Shown here one piece after another: positions 36,009 to 48,100 of a DNA stretch of 64,000 nucleotides. A program made the position numbers and the translations under genes. Below the pieces are notes generated by a model. It was not told the origin of the DNA, ran no database searches, and worked only from the letters and a program-made list of their open reading frames with translations. Within the stretch, counting starts at the first letter, position 1. Every line of letters begins with the position of its first letter. Source of the stretch: Symbiotaphrina buchneri. Lineage: Eukaryota; Ascomycota; Symbiotaphrinales; Symbiotaphrinaceae. The stretch is from NCBI GenBank assembly GCA_001599915.1, contig BCIG01000002.1:496001-560000 (forward strand), read 5' to 3'.

Positions 36009-37590
36009 TCACGAGGGAGCTCTAGCTAGACCCTCATTCTCTGCGAATTCTCTCAACCTCCGACTATCCTTACGTGCGATGTGGTATGTGCCTGCAGCGT
36101 CCGTCCAGCTCACTGATCTGGACCAATACTGCTTGGCCTCCACCTGCAGAAGATTAACGGGGGAGTTCAGATTCCGGGAGGTGATTTTGTGGCCGTGGGG
36201 TACAAAAGACTTGAGCGAGACAATCTGACACCCCTCTTTCAAATCCAAGAACAGTCGAAGAAGGCTGTCGTTCAGCGCAGGCGTGAATGCTTGGTTATTG
36301 ACAAGCACAACGTCTGCTTTCGGAAGGATCTTGGCGACGGCAGTATTCTTCAGGAAATCGCCACGCTCCAGATGAATGTCGCCAATGGAAAGACCCCAAA
36401 GCTTACATCTAGCTTCAAACTCTTTCTGCTGCAGCTCAGCAAGATCGCAGGGTCCTTCCATCATCTCGCAGCCCCAACTTTCACAGCCAATCTCCAAGGC
36501 AGCCTGCAGGACAACGTTGCCAACACCCGAGCCCAAATCGACGAAGATCTGGCGGGATTTGAGCTTCGTATCTTTGTAGATCTTGGTGATGAAAGGCGGG
36601 AGCAATTCTCCGTAAACATTATCAGTTCCGTTCTCATAACGTCGTAATGTGCCTACTCTTGGTGACACAATTCTTGAATAAGTCTGGGTTAGGATCCGCT
36701 CCACCAATTCCAAATCAAGGCTATGCGATTCAGCAAATCTTTGAGAGATCGTCCCATCAAGCTTGTGCTTGAGAATGCAGTTATTATACTCGGTGATCAC
36801 GTGCCTGTACTCTTGCTCTGACTGATGTGCAAGAGCACGCTTGAGTCTGCGGGGCAGCCCGCTAGCATCATCTGTAAGGATATCCGACTGGTCTTCAGGA
36901 AGATAGTACCTGCACACTAGCTCTATCACTTGAATCATATCCTCAAGAGGGTTGAAATCATCGCGATCCCGAGGATGAACCAATTGATACCTAAACAGAC
37001 GGTTAGCGCCAAGTACATTGAGTTTGGAAAGAGATGTCGCACCGTTCTCGTCCAGAAGAGCTAGGATATTCTAGAGATATATCTAACGAGGGACCTGGAT
37101 CCGCGAAGGCAGGGAAGTAGCTCTCCAATTTTTCTATCGAAGCAATATCGGCCGCATGTACAAAAGCGAGATCGATGGGCTCCCCAGAAAAAGCCTCTTT
37201 ATAAATAACGTGGCGGTCCAAGTCAGGCTCTGCGCTGTGTCTCGCACGTTTTCTGGGGCCAACATCGATATCCTTGTCACTCTCACTGCCCGAGCTGCTA
37301 GACTCCAGCCGCTGCTGAGCCGGCGAGGCCCGTTTACGTGCAGCACTGCGAGAGCTCGAGCTGCGAGGTGAAGCCGTCAGGCTCTGTGCAGGCGACCCTC
37401 CGCGAGGGGTATTGCCATTTGCCGCACGCGGAGTCGCGGATCGGGAGAGTGGCTTGATGCGCGGCGAGGACGTGGCTGACGGGGCTGCCTTCTGACCGGG
37501 AAGGGCAGGCACCAGTTGTTTCCTGATCTTGGGGCCTTGCGACTTGATTGCGCTGGACCCCTTCTTCTGAAGATGATCGAAGAAGCCCAT
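36009..37590 (-). CDS. dot1: Histone H3 lysine-79 methyltransferase Dot1
   Basis: Nuclear SAM-dependent non-SET methyltransferase acting on nucleosomal H3K79. Two exons (37590-37043, 36990-36009) give 509 residues. The N-terminal 180 residues are basic, Ser/Pro-rich and probably disordered ([20 protein letters not shown]), the nucleosome/DNA-binding type of extension. The catalytic core has [16 protein letters not shown] motif [21 protein letters not shown], acidic motif II, and VLVNNQAF, which positions the lysine. Start [12 protein letters not shown] matches Aspergillus-type Dot1 N-termini; an in-frame upstream extension exists but looks non-coding. Confidence 0.95.
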
Positions 37591-38080
37591 GGAGCCGGAG
37601 AGTCGCGTGAGTTGTCCGGACGCGGGCGAATACGTCGTATCCAAATACTACTGTGTATATCCAAGAGGAGCGTAGCAGAACTGCTCACGAAAGATAGCAA
37701 GCAACGAATGAATAAGATTTGCCGATCGAAAGAACCAAAAAGCCCTTACGCCAAAGACGTTGTCTAATGCTGGTATGCGAGCAGGAGATTGAACATGACG
37801 GATGAGGCTGCCGCAAAAACGTTCCGTGAAGGGATATTCCGATCTAGCGCCGATGCCCTGACCGGGGTGCCGGTAAGGTTACCGCAGTTACCGGTTCCTT
37901 AAGGTACGAAGTACATTTACAAGGCTTATCTTACCTTCCTAAACCGACCGCGAGTGGCTCTACACATCTCGCTACCTACCTTATACAGGCAGTTCAGGGT
38001 CATCACTATCATCACCATGATCGTCTTCTTCTTCTCTTCTGCAATGAAAGGTATCTGGTATATTCCCTAAGGAGCGAGCA
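37591..38080. other. Intergenic region between the Dot1 and Spb1 genes
   Basis: About 0.5 kb between two leftward genes; holds the dot1 promoter and the SPB1 3' end. It has a cluster of palindrome-like GGTAAGGTTACCGCAGTTACC, CTTAAGGTACG and CTACCTACCTTA motifs (about 37870-37985), like other intergenic gaps here. Confidence 0.5.
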
Positions 38081-40800
38081 TCACTTTCTCCGCTTCGCTA
38101 TGCGCTTCTGCGCACGGACGTCCTTTTTGAGGCGCGCGTCCACGATCTTGTATTTACCCTTCACACCTCTCGGCCGCCCAGATATACCCCTATTTCCCCC
38201 TCTTGCAACAACCACCTTGACTTGCTGCTTCGGTTTCTTCTTGGCAGCTTTACTCATGAGCTTCGAAATGGTCTGCGCCTTGTCCTTTTCAGTCAACCCC
38301 TCCTCGTCAGCCAAGAGAGCAGATTTCTTCCGCAGTTTTTCCAGTCGCTGAGCTGCCCTGAACTTCTTCCGATCCTTGGCTTCTTGCACCTTCTTGATAG
38401 GCCGGGCGTTCAAAGCCCGCAATTTCTCTTTGATTGCGGCTGCTGCTGCTGCCGTTATTGGTCGATGAGGCTTACTATGCTTGCCCTCATCATCAATGAA
38501 CCATTCAGGGAGACCGTCCCTGTCCTGAAAAGCGTACTTGTTGAAGCCTTCATCGAGCACATCATGTTTAGTTTTTTGACCAGAGGCGATCTGCTGAGCA
38601 AGAGTCATGGCCTCTGCTGTTATGATGTCGATGTCTAGAAATATTGTTAGCCCGGTACTGCATGCCACTAGTTATTTACGAGGAGTTACCAAGCTTGCCG
38701 TTCTTGCGCGGCTCATCATCCTGCCAGTTGTCGTCGGTCTTTGTATGTTTAACGACCTCAAAGCCCTCATGATCGTCCTCATCACCACTGTCGCCTTGAT
38801 TAGACGCTTCATCATTTGCATCGCCCTTACTCTTTTCAGGTTGTTCGGCATCTTCGTCATTCGAGAAAGTATCCTCAGGGTCGTCAATATCTATTCCGGA
38901 GTCGTCATCATGGCGCTCAGTACCGCCGATATCATCATCTTTAGCAGCTTCATCCTCAGATTCCTCCCCTTCCAAGTCCCCTAAGCCTTGGAAAATATCT
39001 TGATCAAAAAACAAGGCTGCTCTCCTGGTAAGACCAGACGCACCGGGCCGATTATCTTCGAGTGAATTGATCATAGGTTGGAAGCCTGCTGTAGAGGCTT
39101 CATCCCCTGACTCCTCTTCACTCTCTTCCTCTAGAACTGATTCGCTGTCACTATCGGCTTCCTTTGGCTCTGATATTCCTTCCCATTCTTCGTCATCCAC
39201 AGCTTTCCGGGCCTTCTTTGCTCTATACTTGGCGTCGGAGTCAAGTTTCCGTTCTTGATATTGGTCATACAACGAGTCAAGCTCGCGCTCCAAGCGGTCT
39301 TCTTCCTCGTCGCTTTCGCTTTCTGTGCCCTCTTCCGATTCCTGTCTGTCCTTCTTATCAACCACGAGAGCCATTTTACCCTTCGCGAACTTATCCGCTA
39401 CACCAGTCTTGTCGACAGTTTTCAAAGCAAACATCGCTTCTTCCCCGTCAGGACCGACTTGTTCCATACCTATTTCCATAGGGGTGGTCATGTTCATTTG
39501 CATGCGAACAATCTCCTTTTGCTTGCGCTCATTTTCCCGTCTGCGCTCACGTTTCCTTTTCGCACTCTGCTGCTCGTTAAGCCGCTGAAGGTCTTCCTGA
39601 ATTTGTAACTCTTCATCCATTGGCTCTATTTCAGTTACTTCTTCACCTTCCTGTGCTTCTACCTCCTTTTTACCCTTACTACCGAAGCCAAACTTTTCTC
39701 GCACTTTCAATCTCCACTTCAGTAGATTGCGAAACTCTTTCCTGCCTAAAGTTTTCAGATCCGCACAACATTCGCGGATTTCCTTTGTCGTCTCCGGCAG
39801 CTGGTCGAGAACAGTTAAAGCCACATCACCGTTGGGCTTTTGATCGAAGCTGAGTTTATTGAGCGAACCAAGCATAGCAATGGGATCGGTCGTCTGTATA
39901 AATTCTGTGACTGGAGCTTCTTTGAATTGTAGGTAGTCTCCTTCTTCGTAGCCTTCTCTCTTCCTCTTCTTTTTCTCGGGATTGAAGACTTTCGCTTCAT
40001 TATTGGGTGTTGGAGCGGACAATTCGGCAAAAACTGCTCTTGGATCCAGAAACTTCGGGTCTATCCGTTTGGGAGCCTTGAATCCTCGACAGACGACGAA
40101 GATTTCTGCCGAGACGTTGCGCGACGAAGGTGGCTTTGTAGCTTCGACCTTGGTAAAGAGTTGCTTGAAGACCCACAACAAGGCGTTGTAATCCTTCGAT
40201 CTGAAAACCTTTGTGACGAACGTACCACCTTCGGCCAGAAACTCTACCGCGAGTTTCATAGATTGCAGTACGAGCTCCGCCTGTGAGAAGGCGTCTTGCA
40301 CCCATGCAGTACCCACATTTGGAGCCCCATCGTGCAATACAGTGTCGGCCTTCCATGTCTTCAGATGCTGCCTGATCGTGGCCCGGCACTTTTCGGTGGT
40401 GATGTCGCTCTGAAAGGTGATAACCCTCGGTATGGCTTTGATGGGCGCCAAATCCACCCCTATAATCAGACTCCCCGAGGGCATCGTCTCTGCTGCAACT
40501 TGACACCATGACTAGTACCCATCGTGTCAGAAGGTCGCCATAAGGGTGCTGGACAAATCACTTACTCCAGGCGCAGCACACAAATCCAGCAACACCTTGC
40601 TCTTCTCCAAGAAATTGTACTTCTTATTCAGCTGTATAAGTTTGAAGGCGGCTCGAGCTCTGTAACCTTTCTCTTTGGCCAGTTTGTACCATTTGTCAAG
40701 GCGGCCCTTGCCATGCTGAGACGAAGTTGAGTTAGTACAGATACACATCTGTCACGGTCGTTCGTATCTGGCGGCTGCATACCTTCTTTTGGATGGCCAT
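38081..40800 (-). CDS. SPB1: Spb1, 27S pre-rRNA 2'-O-ribose methyltransferase / AdoMet-dependent rRNA methyltransferase
   Basis: Nucleolar methyltransferase of 60S pre-ribosomes. Four exons (40800-40783, 40715-40566, 40511-38690, 38634-38081) give 847 residues. N-terminal FtsJ-like domain: [24 protein letters not shown] motif [41 protein letters not shown], and the [13 protein letters not shown] strand with the catalytic-type lysine. Acidic and basic charged stretches make up the middle. The conserved Spb1 C-terminal domain ([20 protein letters not shown] through [14 protein letters not shown], ending KRIAKRRK) is complete. The first exon is only 18 bases (MAIQKK). The intron after the CAAPG codons rebuilds the SAM motif, strong support for the model. 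Confidence 0.96.
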
Positions 40801-40887
40801 GTTGATGAATCGCGCGCTCTTCCAGCGCCTGGAATGAGCCCGACTTGATCGCTGCCCGCTGACAACTGTGAGTGCGCCACGGATCCT

Positions 40888-40934
40888 CTGCGGTGAAGGA
40901 TGATTATCTGCGGAGTCTCGATTTATTCTGCGGT
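40888..40934. promoter_or_regulatory. Three TCTGCGG motifs at exact 20-bp spacing upstream of SPB1
   Basis: TCTGCGG begins at 40888, 40908 and 40928. Two helical turns between copies would place proteins on the same DNA face. They lie 88-134 bp upstream of the SPB1 ATG. Interpreted as a phased factor-binding array; the factor is unknown. Confidence 0.5.
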
Positions 40935-41048
40935 GGCTCCAAAAACTTCAGGCGGTAAGACTGGGGCTGCGTTAGCGCAAATTCTGGGGCGTTAAGCGGG
41001 AAGGTAAGGGTACCTTGAGGTACCGCAATGTATGGTATGAAAAGTCAG

Positions 41049-41068
41049 GTAAGGTAAGTACCTTACCG
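41049..41068. repeat. 20-bp near-perfect palindrome GGTAAGGTA-AG-TACCTTACC
   Basis: Two perfect 9-bp arms with a 2-bp centre, the clearest example of the TACCTTA/TAAGGTA motif that recurs in intergenic DNA of this window. Function unknown. Confidence 0.7.
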
Positions 41069-41478
41069 TAATCTTACCTTCACCACGCACTTTACGTCTG
41101 GGGCCAATGACGGAACACAGACGAGCATGTGAGACTTCAGGTCTAAACAACCACATCCTCGTCCTCTATGCTTCCATTCTCACCTACGAAGAGCCTCCAT
41201 CAAGTTACTGCACGTAACCGAGTTTGCTACTACTCTTTATTTACCGCCTGACAAACTCCCCGCACCACCTCTGTCTGCCACACTACCGCGGGACATTGAG
41301 TGCTTCAAGGCATGCGCCGAACGGTGACTTCATAACTCTGCTTCTGCTATGCTGCATGAGGCTCAGAGTCAGCCTTGGATCTCAGGGCAAGTTCGACGAT
41401 AATTGTGACCGTGCCGCCTAATTTCAGTCTGCAATAGACACTGTATCAAGCCCGACGTGATTCTCTACAAGAAATCCA

Positions 41479-44397
41479 ATGGGCTCGCGGAAGCGGGCCA
41501 AACGCAACCCGCAGAAAGAAGTTGAGAACACAGCTCCGTCCGCACCGGGAAAGTCGGATGCAAATCCAGCTTCATCGAAGCTCGACCCACCGGTAGCTGC
41601 GTCGACATCAAATAATGACACTCAAAGTCAACCACAGCGACAAATCGAGGAGGTTCCAAAAGGTGATCAGGATCGCAGGGTAAGGTCGACACACGTCAAG
41701 GCAATAGCAATTAAGCTAACTGTCTGCAGCCGCGGTCGAGCAAGTCATGGTATGGGGGAAACCCACCATCATGGGTGCCGGGCCGCGTCTCAAAGGCGTC
41801 GGCCATAACTGAGGTCGCTCGCGAGTCTATCTCTGCTGCCAGTACAAAGGCTGCAGACATAATCTCGTCCGCCAACGGTCAAGATCCGTCCAAGGGTGAC
41901 TCCCCCGGGCCATCTTCTTTCTACCTTGCCCGTAATATGACTGGGTCGCTCAGATCGCTTCCTGGCATTCCCACGGCAAGAAGGATGGGCCTAACAAACT
42001 CTGAATCCAGGGAGCAGGGCCAGTCACACAAGGGAAGAGGAGGGTCAGATTCCGACGATAAAGTTGATTCGCAGCCACAAGGCTTGGAAGCTGAGACCGT
42101 AGCTCCTGTGGATGCTGCCCCTGTGAAGGAGGACCAAGTCGAATCCCCAACCGATATACCAAAGGCCTCGGTCGAAGAGGCTGGAAAAGCTAAATCGAGC
42201 GACGCCAGTATAGGTACTAGGTTGGAAGATTCAAAGGCTCAGCAAGCATCAGCGGGATGGTTTCAGTGGCTTTCAAGGCCTGCACAAGTCGACACAAAGC
42301 CGCCAGAGCAGAAAACGGATCTGCAGCCTGCCGGCTTAGAACCCGACCGCGGAGAGCAGAAAGAGACGGATGCCTCGGAGCGACAAGGGCCTGCCCCAGA
42401 TGCAGGCGGAGTAGAATCGGCTGGACCAGGTTCGGGACACGGCTCAGGGGAGTCGATGAAATCGACAGCCACGGAGCCCCCGGCTCAGCCCACCAGAGCC
42501 AGGGGTTGGTTTGGGCTCTGGCCCGCACAGCCTGTAGACCAACCGGACCAACAGGCTTCGAAAAGTGGAGACTCACCTACCATGGAGCCTAGTATGGCTA
42601 CACGGTTGAATGCCGCGGATGCCACTAGTGAAGAGAACACTTCGGCCGCTGACGCCGAGGCTCGCCTGGAGGCTGGACGTTCGCGCTCTAACACAGGACC
42701 TGGACGATCTGCAGGCTGGGCATTCTGGTCTAGAGATGGGTTAAAGGCGGATAAGGCTCTTGATGACCCGGATTCTACTACAGGCGAACTTGCTGTGGTC
42801 GACACGGCTTCACAATCCCGACCAGAGACTGCTAAGTTAGAACCTACTAAAGACCGATCGAAAACAGAGGTATCAACTTTGGGTAAAAGAGAGAGGCCGC
42901 GTTCGTTGGAGGTGGAAGAAGAACCCTCTAGTGGCAATATTCGGCAGTCTTCGAAACCTACGACGCCATCACATAGCCCTGCTCCATCAAAGAGCAAGAT
43001 TCAGATATCTGATTCGGGGATCAACCAACTACAAAAGACTCTTGCGTCAAATCTGGTGCTTCCATCGTTCCGTGAGACATATCATTTGTTAGAGAACCCT
43101 TCGATCTTACAACAGATCGCACGCTTCCTCCGCTACAGCAAGGAGCCGAACACAAGGCATCTACACATTGTTCGAGAGCTGCCGCGCATCAAAAAGGCAC
43201 TTGCCATTGGTATACATGGCTATTTTCCCGCGCCTTTGCTCCGCACAGTTTTGGGACAGCCAACGGGAACATCGATACGTTTCGCAAATTCTGCAGCTGA
43301 GGCTATTAAGAAGTGGACGGAAAGGCAAGGCTATGAGGTTGAAGTCGATAAAGTGGCATTAGAAGGGGAGGGAAAGATTTCAGAAAGGGTGGATATGCTG
43401 TGGAAGTTATTGCTCAACTGGATCGATCACATACAGAAGGCCGATTTCGTTCTTGTTGCCTGTCATTCCCAGGGCGTGCCAGTGGCAATGATGCTGATCG
43501 CAAAGCTAATAGAGTTTGGGTGTGTCAATTCGGCTCGCATAGGGGTGTGTGCAATGGCGGGTGTAAACCTTGGACCATTCGCGGACTACAAATCACGCCT
43601 GTTCAGTGGTTCCGCTGCTGAGCTGTTCGAATTCTCGAGGCCTGAAAGCGAGGTATCAAGACGATATGAACAAGCCTTGCGCATTGCGCTCCACCATGGT
43701 GTCAGGATCGTCTATGTCGGAAGCATAGACGATCAATTGGTGTCTCTCGAGGTATGTCTCCGCCTTGGAACATATCAGTGGCCAAACTGAAAGCTAACCG
43801 GATAACCTTGAGTCTTCAACATTTTCTCCTATAAGCCACCCTTATATTTATAGAGCTGTTTTCGTAGATGGCAGAGTTCACGCTCCAGATTTGTGAGTGC
43901 CAGGACTGATTGCTACATATCCTCATCCGCTGACTCCAGAAGCATCACTCATCTTGTTGGATTCGCGCTGAAGTTGCGTAATCTGGGCATTTCTGACCAT
44001 GGCCTAATCCGGGAGTTGAGTTCTCCGCTTGCTGGAAGCTTGTATTCCGGTGAAGGTCACTCCAGGATCTATGACGATCAGAAAGTCTATGAGTATGTCT
44101 TCTTATCTTGCCAGCAGAATTAGGCTAACTGTAGGCAGTCTGGCGGTAGAACATGCTCTAGAGACAACTTCAGCTGGCGATGTCCCGCTTCAGGTGCAGC
44201 GGTATGAAGTTCCCACGAACAACAACCCTTTTATACTTCCCTGGTCAATGCGAGGATTACTCGAGGAAGAGTTTGTCCGCACGGAACTTGAGGAAGAGAC
44301 AACGGAGCTGTTAAAACAATTTGATGACTGGAAGCCGACCAGCAAGGTCTTGAAGGATGTGAAATTTCGACTAGAAGCCATCCGATCTAAGCTTTAA
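41479..44397 (+). CDS. YML020W-like alpha/beta-hydrolase-fold protein with long disordered N-terminus
   Basis: Five exons (41479-41679, 41730-43751, 43813-43892, 43940-44092, 44139-44397) give 904 residues. The first 480 are low-complexity (Ser, Glu, Ala, Pro, Gln) with scattered tryptophan motifs: SWYGGNPPSWVPGR, AGWFQWLSRP, RGWFGLWPAQP, AGWAFWSRDG. The C-terminal 400 residues form a conserved domain: NLVLPSFRETYHLLENPS, KKALAIGIHGYFPAP, and nucleophile-elbow VLVACHSQGVPVAMM (G-x-S-x-G-like with Ser and CHSQG). It ends in a conserved helical tail (FDDWKPTSKVLKDVKFRLEAI). Fungi carry this family as the uncharacterised yeast YML020W type; substrate and role are unknown. I am confident of the gene and fold, not of enzyme activity. 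Confidence 0.88.
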
Positions 44398-45124
44398 GGA
44401 TTAGGGTGACTAAGTATTCGCGTTGCTGGAAGTCTTTTGCGAGGATTCGGTGCATTGGGAATGGGGGCAGGGCCGGGCGTCTGACAAGGAAGGGTTTTAT
44501 TCCCGATACATGACTGAGATATGTGTGTTTTAAGAGCAAGCGTACATTTTATGGAGCTTCAGCTATTACCGATGACGATAACAATACATCTTCTGCAGAG
44601 GAGTTCAAAGAGAAAGCTTTCCCCGCGTCACTGGAACGTCGATTCGCTGCCGGAGTTGATTAATAGGGCCTCCAGACGTTCCCAGGGCTGAACTTCATGT
44701 TCCAATACCTACAAAAAGCGATTGCTACCCATTCTATGGTGACCTCGGAGATATAAGAAGTAAAGCATCGTTATAGAATCAGCTTTGCAGCTCAATATGA
44801 TTATACTGCAAGCACGGCCAAAATACTAGGCACACGACGGTAATTAGTGGTAGTTGTCGATTTATGTCTGGATTCATTCATGTCCGTCAGTTTGATTGGT
44901 GTCTCGGTCAATAAAGGATTTCTGATCACAGTCATAGTCAAGGGCAGCACTCTATGCAGGAGCTCCGCGATGATCGTTCAACAACATCTTTTGGTATCGG
45001 ACCACTGCCTGGATGAAGGCGGAAGAAGTCGCTTTACATCACTGAAAATGCGAGACAGTAATTCAGGTCTAGGCATACTTGAATACTATGCTAGCTTGCT
45101 GTACGTTATGACTGATCCAGTCCC
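44398..45124. other. Convergent 3' region between the hydrolase and RRP5 genes
   Basis: About 0.7 kb of tail-to-tail intergenic sequence. Open frames over this area overlap the antisense of RRP5 and are not protein-like. Confidence 0.5.
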
Positions 45125-48100
45125 TTACTCCTCCGCCTTTCCTTGCTGCGACTTTACGAACTCTTCCGCTCTTGCCTTTACATTCTCTACACTCTTTGCA
45201 TCGCCCTCCTTCTCCTCGAATTCCAACCACCGCTTGAAGAAGTATTTGGCTTTCCTCGCCTTTATGTTTTGTCCCGTTACACGCTCGAACAGACGGCGCA
45301 CCTGCGCTTTTTCTCCTTGCTTCATCTCGAGATTGAGCAGCACACTCCACAGATCCCACCGTTTCGGGAATGTGCTCAAGAGCCCCTCGAACATGGTCCG
45401 TCCACGTTCAGGGTCTCCGTGAGGGGATCCGAACTCGAGTTGTGCAAATTTGGAGGTAAGCTCCACGTGGGTATGACTGGGCAGAGCTTGTGTTGCCCTT
45501 GGGAGCAAGGCACGTGCGCGAGACGGTTCGTTGAGGGTAGTCATGAGGAAGGTGGCATAGTTGTACCAGACCCGCGGAGATTGAGAGAATTTCTTGACCA
45601 TAGCTTGGAACAACGCGTCGGCTTTCTGCGGAAGAGTTAGCCCTGCATCAAAGTGAGCCCTTGTCACGTCGCTCACCTCTAGTTTGCCAGACTGAATGAA
45701 AATGCTGGCGAGTCGTTCATAGATCTCCTGCGCGTCATTGTACTGGCACGCACGTTTGAAGACTTCGTCTACCGAATCGTCGGTGCCGTATGCATTCTCC
45801 AGGTTGAGCATGGCTATCCAGACATTCATCTTCTCGTCCTGCTCTCTGATGTTGATCGTCCGAAGTGCTCGCTCCGCAATATCTCTGGCCCTCGCCACTT
45901 CGCCAAGCTGGAGCTGGAAAGCCATATAGCTAAGCCATAAGAGGGATGAGTCTGGCTGTCCAAGAAGGAGCCGCTCGAAGTCAGATACTGACTGCGGACC
46001 ATGAGCATCGAGGTCGCCAGTTCGATCCACTTTTATCTCTGCCTTTCTTCTTTTTTTCCTACTCTTGGTGGTTTCCTGTTCGTCTTCAGAGTTGGATACA
46101 GCATCGCCATCCTTGTCGAACAAATTATCAACATCCCAATCAAAGCCGGCTGTGCTCAGTCCTTGAACTCCCATGGCAGGTAGAGCACTTTCTATGCTAT
46201 GGTTGCTTCCAGCCTCAAGTGCAACGTCTTCCAGCTGTTTTTCGTCCATGTCTTGCACATCAACAAGCTCAACGCCACCTTCTTCCATCTCCTCGTCCTC
46301 TTCCTCACTTTCACCTTCAACAGCATCATTGAGATCAACTCCCTCCATTTCGTCAAATTCATCAGCATCGCTTTCTTCTTCTTCCGCGTCGTTATTGAAA
46401 TACGATGCCTTGAGACCGAAACTTATGCGCCGTATCTCCGGCTCAATTTTCAGCACCTTGGCCTTGACGGCATCACCTTCATTGTAGAGCTCCTTCACAT
46501 TCGACACCTTTTGATCCGCCATCTGACTGCGGTGGCAGAGCCCGCTGACGTTCGCGGAGCCATCGATGACAATGAAGACCCCGAAGTCTTCTACTTTTCG
46601 GACCTTGCCAGTCACCACCTGCCCGGCCTTTATATCGTTAAAGGTAAGAGGAGGGACGTAATCCTTGCTGATGACAGATTCTTTGAGCGAAAGTTGGACG
46701 TGATTGAGAAGAGGATCGACCGATATCACCTTGCCTCTAACAAGCTGATCGACTTGGAAGTTGGACTTCCAGTCTTTGATAAATGAATCGGAGAGGTCCG
46801 AAACGCGGACATAAGCAGTCACATTCGTGCCGAGCGTGACGAAGACCCCGTTATCTGCCACATTCTTCACAAATCCTCGGACAATGTCATTGACCTTCAG
46901 TTGAGAGATGCTGCCTATATGAGGATCCGTGATGACGAGAGACGAATTTAGGACTTTCGAGGGCCGCATTGAAAGGGAAACCTTCTTGTTCGCGACGTCT
47001 ATGTCGGTGACGCAAACCCTGACAATATCGTTCTTGTTATATACTGTTGGATTTGCTTGCCCGTAGTCGTCAACCAAATCCGTCAAACCCACCGGAGCAG
47101 AGAGGAAATCGCTGAGCTGTACCATCACGGAGCGTTCCGTGACCTTCGTGATTCGGCCCGGTAGGACAAGCCCGACCTCAAGTCTATCGATCGTCAGGGG
47201 ACCAGATAGTTTTCCGGAGCGTGCTGAAAGATCCAGTCGATTGTTGGATGGATCTACGTTAGTAACATTGACTCGAATTGCAGACCCCACAGGAAAATTC
47301 TTCTCCAGATCCTGCAAAGAAGAAACGTCATCAGTTACGTCCATGAGCTTGACGCGACCACGGACGTTCGGTGATAAATTCACCCAGATACAATCATCGG
47401 CGATATTGTTCACGAAAGCAATCCATGTCGTACCCTCCTTTATCATATCCAGTGTGAGAACTTTGAATTGGGCCGTCGTCAAATCACTGGATTTCGCAGA
47501 AAGCTCGAAGACTGGTACTTTGCCAGTACGATGAGTAATCGGCAAGAAACGGTGATTGCGGGCATCGTGGATACCCAATATACGAACATCAATCACCTGC
47601 CGGGGGCTGAAGCTCTTAAGAGGATGTTTTCTATCTTTGATGGCCTCCCAGTTATCGAAGACCTCAGAGACATCAACACGGCCCTGGATATTGTCCGCTA
47701 AAACAACGTTCAGCTGGGTATCTTTTACCGATACCACCCTCGCTTTCGTGATCTTTCCAAAAGTAAAGTCGTCAATCGACGTTGATACACCATCAGCAGG
47801 GTTGACCACCTCGCGAGCACTTGCGTCAGTGACTTTGCCTGCAACATCCCCCGCGGCGGCCGACTCGGATGTAGGCTTCATGGTAAGAGAGAATCTTCCT
47901 TGAGCGTGGTCAATTGACAGCACACGGCAGGAGAGAGACTGAGAGAGGCGCAACCCGAAATCTGGTAACCGCTGGGCATCTTCCGGCATTTGGTTCTTTA
48001 GGAGGCGTCCAGTCAGCGAACCGCCAAATCGCACGAAAGCGGCCGCCGAGGTTATATTCTTTACGAAACCTGAGACGGTAGCCCCTTCGCGGACATCTTC

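Larger units (their letters stand above)
40801..41478. promoter_or_regulatory. Divergent promoter region of SPB1 and the YML020W-like hydrolase gene
   Basis: 678 bp between opposite starts. It holds three exactly 20-bp-spaced TCTGCGG motifs near the SPB1 side (40888-40934) and a cluster of GGTAAGG/TACCTTACC palindromes at about 41000-41095. Confidence 0.6.

Noticed and set aside
44847-45422. 191-codon plus-strand open frame
   Set aside because: It overlaps the C-terminal coding region of RRP5 in antisense; the RRP5 protein is convincing, this one is not.
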